Positions 58,098 to 64,000 of a stretch of DNA of 64,000 nt are shown one piece after another. The stretch spans positions 62,001 through 126,000 of the forward strand of contig JBBQAQ010000005.1 of the NCBI GenBank assembly GCA_038316435.1. Reading direction: 5' to 3'. Below the pieces are notes generated by a model. The model was not told the DNA's origin, searched no databases, and worked only from the letters and a program-made list of their open reading frames with translations. Position numbers and translations under genes: made by a program. This DNA is from JACJXF01 sp038316435 (GTDB lineage Bacteria > Bacteroidota > Bacteroidia > Bacteroidales > GCA-2748055). Position 1 is the stretch's first letter. The number at the start of each line of letters is the position of its first letter.

Positions 58098-58487
58098 AAA
58101 CATAAATAATAAATTAAAATTCAGGTGTTTCCGCAACATAATTATTAGTAAATTAAGTAATGGAAGGATTGTATTGAACAAATTCTCATCTGTGACACCC
58201 TAATTTTTGGTTGAAATTGGGTGGTGGGTGAAATAAAGGGATTGTGAATTTTCGTTCCTAAATTAATATTGCGCCAAATTGCACAAATCCATTATTTGCA
58301 ATTTTATTGATAATGTTTTTATCGGGTGAAACATCATAAATATATTATCGCGCAAAGTATTGTATATATGGATATTAGATCAATTTAATCTTAAGAATTC
58401 ATTGATATTCTGAAAATTATTGACTCCACCCAATTGAAAAAAAATCTAAAACCTATCATTCGGGTCATCTTGAATACTTAAAAAAGC

Positions 58488-58495
58488 TAAATTTG
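58488..58495 (+). promoter_or_regulatory. Predicted ugd promoter, TAAATTTG
   Basis: Exact TAnnTTTG match 26 bp upstream of the ugd ATG. A TTG lies about 15 bp upstream, shorter than usual. It would drive ugd and the overlapping UDP-xylose synthase gene. Confidence 0.45.
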
Positions 58496-58521
58496 GATTC
58501 GAAAAAACTAAAGTCTCAAAA

Positions 58522-59859
58522 ATGAAAATTGCAGTAATTGGAACCGGCTATGTTGGTTTAGTTTCTGGAACTTGTTTCGCTGAAACGGGTATTAGCGTTA
58601 CCTGTGTTGATATTGATATCGAAAAAATCAATAAGCTGAAGCAAGGCGTCGTCCCAATATTTGAACCGGGTCTTGAAACCATGATTGAAAATAATGTTGC
58701 CAAAAATCGCTTGTTTTTCAGCACTGATATTCAGGAAAGCGTTAAAGAATGTGATGCTGTTTTCATAGCGGTTGGGACTCCTCCTGATGAGGATGGCAGC
58801 GCAGACCTTCAATACGTTTTAAAGGTTGCCGGTGATATTGGGAAGTATATGCAAGATTATCTGGTTGTTATAAATAAAAGTACTGTTCCAATTGGTACTG
58901 CAAATAAAGTTAAGGCCGCTATTCAGAATGAACTCACTAAAAGAAACTCCAAACTCGAATTTGATGTAGCTTCGAATCCTGAATTTCTAAAAGAAGGTGC
59001 TGCAATAAGTGATTTTTTAAAGCCCGACAGGATTGTTGTTGGAATAGAAACCGAAAAAGCACAGAAAATAATAGAAAAGCTTTATAAAGCATTTCTGTTA
59101 AATGGTCATCCGCTTCTGTTTATGGATATTCCTTCAGCTGAAATGACCAAATACACCGCAAATGCTATGCTTGCCACAAAGATCAGTTTTATGAACGACA
59201 TTGCCAATCTTTGTGAAATAGTTGGTGCAGATGTAAATATGGTAAGGAAAGGAATTGGAAGTGATAGCCGGATTGGCACAAAATTCATTTATCCTGGCGT
59301 CGGTTATGGTGGCAGTTGCTTTCCAAAAGATGTGAAAGCACTTATTCGTACTTCGAACGAGAATAAATACTCCCTCGAAATATTACAGGCAGTAGAAAAT
59401 GTTAACGAAAGACAGAAACAGGTATTGAGTACAAAGATTTTTAAACATTTCGGTAAAAATCTAAGTGGAAAAACTATTGCTTTATGGGGACTAAGTTTTA
59501 AACCCCAGACTGATGATATGCGTGAAGCACCATCCCTTGTAATTATTGAACAACTTCTAGGCGCAGGTGCAAAAGTAAAAGCGTATGACCCTGTAGCGAT
59601 GGAAGAAGCAAAACATAAGCTTGGCAACACCATTACCTATTCAAAGGATATGTATGAAACATTAATTGATGCAGACGCGCTTGCAATTGTTACAGAATGG
59701 CCTGAATTCAGGGTTCCTAACTATATGGTTATGAAAAAACTTTTAAAGAATAAAGTCATTTTCGACGGAAGAAATATTTATGATCCGGCGGAAATGAAAG
59801 AAAATGGATACATATATTATAGTATAGGAAGAAAAACTGTTAATTCTGATAATATATGA
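58522..59859 (+). CDS. ugd: UDP-glucose 6-dehydrogenase
   Basis: Ugd oxidises UDP-glucose to UDP-glucuronate in two NAD-dependent steps. The 445-residue protein has an N-terminal Rossmann loop VIGTGYVGLVSGTCFAETG, the central STVPIGTANKV and SNPEFLKEGAAISDFLKPDR segments, the catalytic cysteine in VGYGGSCFPKDVKAL, and a C-terminal domain with ALWGLSFKPQTDDMREAPS. The ATG at 58522 gives a standard-length N-terminus. Its stop overlaps the start of the UDP-glucuronate decarboxylase gene by 4 bp, so product passes to the next enzyme in the same operon. Confidence 0.96.
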   Translation: MKIAVIGTGYVGLVSGTCFAETGISVTCVDIDIEKINKLKQGVVPIFEPGLETMIENNVAKNRLFFSTDIQESVKECDAVFIAVGTPPDEDGSADLQYVLKVAGDIGKYMQDYLVVINKSTVPIGTANKVKAAIQNELTKRNSKLEFDVASNPEFLKEGAAISDFLKPDRIVVGIETEKAQKIIEKLYKAFLLNGHPLLFMDIPSAEMTKYTANAMLATKISFMNDIANLCEIVGADVNMVRKGIGSDSRIGTKFIYPGVGYGGSCFPKDVKALIRTSNENKYSLEILQAVENVNERQKQVLSTKIFKHFGKNLSGKTIALWGLSFKPQTDDMREAPSLVIIEQLLGAGAKVKAYDPVAMEEAKHKLGNTITYSKDMYETLIDADALAIVTEWPEFRVPNYMVMKKLLKNKVIFDGRNIYDPAEMKENGYIYYSIGRKTVNSDNI

Positions 59860-60791
59860 AAAGAATACTAGTCACAGGTGGTGCGGGTTTCATCGGATCT
59901 CATCTGTGTGAAAGATTACTTAATGAAGGAAACGAAGTTATTTGTCTGGATAATTATTTTACTGGGAGCAGAAAAAATATTGTACACCTTCTCCCCCATC
60001 CATATTTCGAGCTGGTTCGTTCAGATGTGACCATGCCCTATTATGCTGAGGTTGATGAAATTTATAATCTGGCTTGTCCTGCTTCACCAATTCATTATCA
60101 GTACAACCCGATAAAGACAATAAAAACCTCGGTGATGGGGGCAATTAATATGCTTGGTCTTGCAAAAAGGGTTAAAGCAAAAATTCTGCAAGCTTCAACC
60201 AGTGAAGTTTACGGAGATCCAAAAATACATCCCCAACCCGAAGAATACTGGGGAAATGTTAATCCAATTGGCCCCCGCTCCTGTTACGATGAAGGTAAGC
60301 GATGTGCTGAAACTCTCTTCATGGATTATCATAATCAAAATAGAGTAAGAATTAAAATTGTAAGGATTTTCAATACATACGGACCTCGCATGCACCCTAA
60401 TGATGGACGGGTTGTTTCTAACTTCATCGTTCAGGCACTTCATAACCAAGACATTACTATTTACGGGGATGGAAGTCAAACCCGCAGTTTTCAATATGTA
60501 GATGATCTGGTAGAAGGAATAACCCGAATGATGCAGACACCCGACAGTATTATTGGTCCCGTTAATATTGGAAATCCCGCTGAATTCACAATACTTCAGT
60601 TAGCTAAGATGATTATTAAGATGACTGACTCCTCTTCTAAAATAATTAATCTGCCTTTACCAAAAGATGACCCAATTCAAAGAAAACCTGTTATTGACAT
60701 AGCGAAGGAAGTTCTTGGAGGTTGGAAGCCAGAAGTTAATCTTGAGGAAGGACTTATTAAAACAATTGAGTATTTCAGGAATCTGAAATAA
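59856..60791 (+). CDS. uxs: UDP-glucuronate decarboxylase (UDP-xylose synthase)
   Basis: This SDR-superfamily enzyme turns UDP-glucuronate into UDP-xylose. The 311-residue protein has the NAD loop VTGGAGFIGSHLCERLL, the UXS-specific YNLACPASPIHYQYNPIKT, catalytic YDEGKR (Tyr-x-x-x-Lys), and RIFNTYGPRMHPNDGRVVSN with the conserved arginines. These features separate it from RmlB and GalE. The 4-bp overlap with ugd couples synthesis of the two enzymes. UDP-xylose is a sugar donor for surface polysaccharides; no glycosyltransferase is in the window. Confidence 0.94.
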   Translation: MKRILVTGGAGFIGSHLCERLLNEGNEVICLDNYFTGSRKNIVHLLPHPYFELVRSDVTMPYYAEVDEIYNLACPASPIHYQYNPIKTIKTSVMGAINMLGLAKRVKAKILQASTSEVYGDPKIHPQPEEYWGNVNPIGPRSCYDEGKRCAETLFMDYHNQNRVRIKIVRIFNTYGPRMHPNDGRVVSNFIVQALHNQDITIYGDGSQTRSFQYVDDLVEGITRMMQTPDSIIGPVNIGNPAEFTILQLAKMIIKMTDSSSKIINLPLPKDDPIQRKPVIDIAKEVLGGWKPEVNLEEGLIKTIEYFRNLK

Positions 60792-60896
60792 TAGATTATT
60801 TTTTGTTAATTTGGAAATAGTATTTATGCTTTAATTCATTTTTCATTCTTTTATACAGAAAAGTCTTCAGTATTAATCCAGAAACATTATAATAAA

Positions 60897-61784
60897 ATGA
60901 AAGGAATAATTCTCGCTGGTGGTTCAGGGACTCGTTTATATCCAATCACAAAAAGTATATCAAAGCAAATCATTCCTGTTTACGATAAGCCAATGATTTA
61001 TTATCCACTTTCAGTTCTGATGCTTTCAGGAATCAAGGAAATCCTTATAATCTCCACACCAAAAGATCTACCTTTATATAAAGAACTTCTCGGCGATGGA
61101 AAACAATTGGGTTTAAGCCTTGAATATGCTGAACAACCTTCACCTGATGGACTTGCACAAGCATTCCTAATTGGTGAAAAGTTCCTGGGAAACTCACCTG
61201 CTTGTCTTATTTTGGGGGATAATATCTTTTATGGACATGGATTTGGAAATATCTTACTGGAAACGGCCAAAATTAAATCCGGAGCCGTTGTTTTTGGATA
61301 TTATGTTACAGATCCTGAGAGATATGGAGTAGCTGAGTTTGATGAAAAGGGAAATGTTCTTAGTCTTGAAGAAAAGCCCGAAAAACCAAAATCAAATTAC
61401 GCGGTAACTGGCTTGTATTTTTATGATAACACAGTGGTTGCTAAGGCAAAATCTCTAAAACCTTCACCTCGTGGAGAGCTTGAAATTACAGATTTGAACA
61501 AGCTTTATCTTGAGGAAGGAAGCTTGCATGTTAAGTTAATGGGAAGAGGAATGGCATGGCTCGATACCGGAACACAGGACAGTCTTCTGCAAGCCTCCAA
61601 TTATATTTACACCATCGAAAAGAGGCAGGGTCTGAAAATTTCATGTATTGAAGAAATTGCTTATAAAAGGGGATTTATTGATAAACCACAGCTCCTTAAA
61701 CTAGCCAAAGAACTGGGTAAGAGTCAGTATGGGGAATACCTTGTGAACATTGCGAATGAGAAGATTTTGACTTTTAACGACTAA
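60897..61784 (+). CDS. rmlA: Glucose-1-phosphate thymidylyltransferase
   Basis: RmlA makes dTDP-glucose from glucose 1-phosphate and dTTP, the first step to dTDP-rhamnose. The 295-residue protein has the nucleotide loop ILAGGSGTRLYPITKSISKQ, YAEQPSPDGLAQAFLIGE, LILGDNIFYGHGFG, and YGVAEFDEKGNVLSLEEKP; length is standard for the homotetrameric long form with an allosteric site. It lies 105 bp after the UDP-xylose synthase gene and starts an rmlA-rmlC-rmlD group. The rmlB gene expected beside it is absent here. Confidence 0.97.
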   Translation: MKGIILAGGSGTRLYPITKSISKQIIPVYDKPMIYYPLSVLMLSGIKEILIISTPKDLPLYKELLGDGKQLGLSLEYAEQPSPDGLAQAFLIGEKFLGNSPACLILGDNIFYGHGFGNILLETAKIKSGAVVFGYYVTDPERYGVAEFDEKGNVLSLEEKPEKPKSNYAVTGLYFYDNTVVAKAKSLKPSPRGELEITDLNKLYLEEGSLHVKLMGRGMAWLDTGTQDSLLQASNYIYTIEKRQGLKISCIEEIAYKRGFIDKPQLLKLAKELGKSQYGEYLVNIANEKILTFND

Positions 61785-61841
61785 TGGAGTTACAGAATAA
61801 TTAAGCAACAATAATGATAACATTTATATCAGTTTTATAAG

Positions 61842-62402
61842 ATGAATTCCAAAATTACAGATATACCCGGATTAATAGTATTTGAGCCCAAGGTTATTGA
61901 AGATAGCCGTGGATATTTTTACGAGAGTTATAATAAAGAGAAGATGACGTCTCTGGGAGCAGAGATGGAATTCGTTCAGGATAACCAGTCGAAATCACAA
62001 TATGGAGTTATCAGAGGATTGCATTACCAGAAAAATCCGTTTGCACAGACAAAACTTGTAAGAGTTTTAGAGGGAAAGATTTATGATGTTGCTCTTGATC
62101 TGCGAAAAGGTTCATCTGGATTTGGAAAGTGGTTCGGAATAGAATTAAGTGCTGAAAACAATTTACAGTTATTTATACCCAAAGGATTTGCTCATGGCTT
62201 TTCGGTTTTAAGTGAAAAAGCTGTAGTTCTTTACAAATGTGATGTTCTTTATAATCAGGCATCTGAAGCAGGTATTAAATGCACAGATAAATCTCTGAAT
62301 ATAGATTGGAGAATTAAAGCTGGAAGTGAGATTATTTCCGCAAAAGATTTAAACCAACCCGATTTTGAGAACGCAGATTATAACTTTATTTTTAAAGATT
62401 AG
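61842..62402 (+). CDS. rmlC: dTDP-4-dehydrorhamnose 3,5-epimerase
   Basis: RmlC epimerises C3 and C5 of dTDP-4-keto-6-deoxyglucose. The 186-residue cupin protein has GLIVFEPKVIEDSRGYFYES, the catalytic histidine in IRGLHYQKNPFAQTKLV, LVRVLEGKIYDVALDLR, and FIPKGFAHGFSVLSE. It has standard length. It lies between rmlA and rmlD in the same direction, with 57 bp and 26 bp spacing, probably all one transcript. Confidence 0.96.
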   Translation: MNSKITDIPGLIVFEPKVIEDSRGYFYESYNKEKMTSLGAEMEFVQDNQSKSQYGVIRGLHYQKNPFAQTKLVRVLEGKIYDVALDLRKGSSGFGKWFGIELSAENNLQLFIPKGFAHGFSVLSEKAVVLYKCDVLYNQASEAGIKCTDKSLNIDWRIKAGSEIISAKDLNQPDFENADYNFIFKD

Positions 62403-62428
62403 AAACCTTAAAAACCGGATACTATACT

Positions 62429-63289
62429 ATGACAAAAATTCTGGTTTGTGGAGCAAAAGGTCAGTTAGGATCTTCTCTGTCTGAAATTGCTGCGAATTAT
62501 CCCGAATTCAATTTAGATTTAACGGATATTGAAAATCTAGATATTTTGGATCCGATTTCTCTGGAACATTATGTTAAGGAGACAAAACCCGCATATATTA
62601 TTAATTGTGCAGCCTATACTGCCGTTGATAAAGCAGAAACAGAAAGAGAAAAGGCATTTAGCCTGAATGCTGAGGCAGTGAAAAATCTCTTAAATGCTGC
62701 AAATCAATTTAGCATCCGTTTAATCCATATTTCAACCGATTATGTATTTAATGGAAGGAATCACATCCCCTATAAAGAGCATGATATCACTGATCCTGAT
62801 TCAGTTTACGGATTAAGTAAGCTTAAAGGAGAGATGTACCTTGAAGATTCTGAAAATGCTATTATTATAAGAACATCCTGGTTGTATTCGCAGTTTGGCC
62901 AAAACTTCATGAAGACGGTGCTGCGAATCGGGGGCTCAATGGACGAAATAAAGATTGTTTTTGATCAGATTGGAACACCTACGTTTGCGGGAGACCTTGC
63001 TGAGTGTATCCTTAAGATTATAAAAATCTCTGAAGAAAATAGTTCCCGTTTTGCTCCTGGAATATACCATTACTCCAATGAAGGAGTTGCAAGCTGGTAT
63101 GATTTCGCTCTCGAAATTGTGAATATGCAGGGTTTAAAAACCAAGGTGAAGCCAATAGAAACAAGTGAATATCCACTTCCAGCACCCCGACCACAGTATA
63201 GTGTATTAAACAAACGAAAAATCAAGGATACGTTTGGAATTGTGATCCCCCACTGGAAGGATTCACTTAGAAAATGCTTAAATATTTAA
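62429..63289 (+). CDS. rmlD: dTDP-4-dehydrorhamnose reductase
   Basis: RmlD reduces dTDP-4-keto-rhamnose to dTDP-L-rhamnose with NAD(P)H, the last step of the pathway. The 286-residue SDR protein has the cofactor loop ILVCGAKGQLGSSLSEIA, IINCAAYTAVDKAE, HISTDYVFNGRNHIPYKE, the catalytic YGLSKLKGE (Tyr-x-x-x-Lys) and RTSWLYSQFGQNFMKT. It follows rmlC by 26 bp and precedes a phosphohexomutase gene by 14 bp. Confidence 0.96.
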   Translation: MTKILVCGAKGQLGSSLSEIAANYPEFNLDLTDIENLDILDPISLEHYVKETKPAYIINCAAYTAVDKAETEREKAFSLNAEAVKNLLNAANQFSIRLIHISTDYVFNGRNHIPYKEHDITDPDSVYGLSKLKGEMYLEDSENAIIIRTSWLYSQFGQNFMKTVLRIGGSMDEIKIVFDQIGTPTFAGDLAECILKIIKISEENSSRFAPGIYHYSNEGVASWYDFALEIVNMQGLKTKVKPIETSEYPLPAPRPQYSVLNKRKIKDTFGIVIPHWKDSLRKCLNI

Positions 63290-63303
63290 ATAAAGTATTT
63301 AAT

Positions 63304-64000
63304 ATGGAAAACTCAGAAATGTTAAAATCGGTAAGAGCAAAGGCTCAGCAATGGCTTGGTTCGGAATTTGATTCAGAAACACGCAAGAGCGTTACAAATA
63401 TGCTCGAAAACGATGAAAAAGAGCTGATAGAATCTTTTTATAAAGATCTTGAATTCGGAACAGGAGGATTACGTGGAATTATGGGACCGGGTACTAACCG
63501 AATGAATATTTATACCGTTGGGATGGCAACTCAGGGATTGTGTAACTATATTAAAAAGGAGTTTTCACATGTAAAACATCTGAAGGTTGCAATAGCTCAT
63601 GACTGCCGAAACAACAGCCGGCTATTTGCTGAAACTACGGCAGAAATCTTCTCAGCGAATGGCTTCAAAGCCTATCTGTTTGATAGCCTGCGCCCTACGC
63701 CAGAACTGAGTTTCGCTATTCGTCATTTGGGCTGCCAAACAGGGGTTGTGATAACGGCATCCCACAATCCAAAAGAATACAATGGTTACAAAGCTTATTG
63801 GGATGATGGTGGACAGATTATTGAACCACATGATACCAATATTATTCTTGAAGTAGAAAAGATAAAATCCATCTCAGACGTTAAGTTTAAGGGAGGCGAA
63901 AAACCTGAAATTCTTGGACTTGAAATAGACGAAATCTACACTGATAAAATCAAGGCACTATCTGTTAATCCCGAAATTATTGCTCGGCAAAAAGATTTGA
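63304..64000 (+). CDS. Phosphohexomutase (phosphoglucomutase/phosphomannomutase family), 5' part
   Basis: An ATG at 63304 opens a frame that runs off the window after 232 complete codons. The sequence is the N-terminal part of an alpha-D-phosphohexomutase of the long (about 570-residue) type: FYKDLEFGTGGLRGIMGPGT, VAIAHDCRNNSRLFAE, and the catalytic phosphoserine loop GVVITASHNPKEYNGYKAYW. It interconverts hexose 1- and 6-phosphates and could supply glucose 1-phosphate to RmlA and to UDP-glucose synthesis for Ugd. It begins 14 bp after rmlD, so is likely in the same operon. The C-terminal three quarters of the barrel domains are not seen. Confidence 0.92.
   Translation, partial: MENSEMLKSVRAKAQQWLGSEFDSETRKSVTNMLENDEKELIESFYKDLEFGTGGLRGIMGPGTNRMNIYTVGMATQGLCNYIKKEFSHVKHLKVAIAHDCRNNSRLFAETTAEIFSANGFKAYLFDSLRPTPELSFAIRHLGCQTGVVITASHNPKEYNGYKAYWDDGGQIIEPHDTNIILEVEKIKSISDVKFKGGEKPEILGLEIDEIYTDKIKALSVNPEIIARQKDL

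Larger units (their letters stand above)
58010..58521. other. Divergent intergenic region between rpsA and ugd
   Basis: These 512 bp have no open frame or RNA gene that I can recognise. The left end holds the rpsA promoter, the right end a TAAATTTG element before ugd. The middle (58130-58450) is AT-rich and without clear repeats. It is the border between housekeeping genes and the nucleotide-sugar locus. Confidence 0.5.

Noticed and set aside
59856..60791. Assignment of this SDR gene as rmlB
   Set aside because: It carries the UXS-specific CPASPIHYQ and NTYGPRMHPNDGRV segments and is translationally coupled to ugd, so it is UDP-glucuronate decarboxylase.
1..64000. tRNA, rRNA, CRISPR arrays, insertion sequences, replication origin
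   Set aside because: I looked for cloverleaf ends, regularly spaced repeats, transposase motifs and DnaA-box clusters and saw none convincing by eye; a covariance-model search could still find small RNAs.

Overview
This window is a chromosomal segment of an AT-rich member of the Bacteroidota, most like Bacteroidales or a related order. The evidence is: many start codons preceded by the phylum's promoter element TAnnTTTG (rpsA also has a TTTG box 21 bp upstream); a type IX secretion cargo with a CHU_C-type C-terminus; a PorE-like OmpA protein; a SerA of the Bacteroidota type with TPKK in place of the catalytic TPH; and several families typical of the phylum (BT_3928-like DoxX, DUF4914, DUF6702, SiaB/SiaC). 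I saw no tRNA, rRNA, CRISPR array or intact insertion sequence.

Layout. 0-9.5 kb: end of a large exported protein, prmA, tpiA, a lone Opp/Dpp-type permease, a DoxX/thioredoxin-like protein with an internal duplication, tmk, then folP-cdaA (c-di-AMP synthesis) and plsY. 9.5-19 kb: a phosphoenolpyruvate node with ATP-dependent pckA, a DUF4914 protein that looks like a remote PEPCK relative, ppdK, xerD and pyk; mdh follows at 26.4 kb. 19-24.5 kb: HupE-like protein, then a plus-strand operon of DUF6702, a T9SS cargo, a TPR protein and a HEAT-like protein. 24.5-27.4 kb: a dihydroorotate dehydrogenase-like protein, YggS and mdh.

27.4-30.8 kb is the accessory region. It holds a RelE-like toxin-antitoxin pair whose toxin is frameshifted, and a decayed Rhs locus: broken YD-repeat remnant, Rhs core with a Gly-rich tip, a small membrane protein, an orphan TIGR02594-like hydrolase domain without its natural N-terminus, and a lipoprotein. 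I read the last four as two successive toxin-tip plus immunity cassettes.

30.8-43 kb: serC-serA-DUF1015 (serine), comB, gcvT, a PorE-like OmpA protein with a TPR partner, an Hpt-STAS gene pair and clpB. 43-58 kb: an OB-fold-like lipoprotein with a PepSY-helix protein, a large ABCG-like transporter with extra N-terminal domains, SiaC-SiaB, an operon of S41 protease, PnuC, NadR-type kinase and a THUMP methyltransferase, guaA, and rpsA-STAS-rnz. A hairpin plus T-run shaped like an intrinsic terminator lies inside the start of rnz. 58.5-64 kb: a nucleotide-sugar locus (ugd, UDP-xylose synthase, rmlA, rmlC, rmlD, without rmlB) that ends in a truncated phosphohexomutase gene at the window edge.

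Caveats: all assignments come from reading motifs and family resemblance. No database search, alignment program or folding program was run. Several starts were moved downstream because the upstream residues have no family match or the upstream start would fall on or before the likely promoter.
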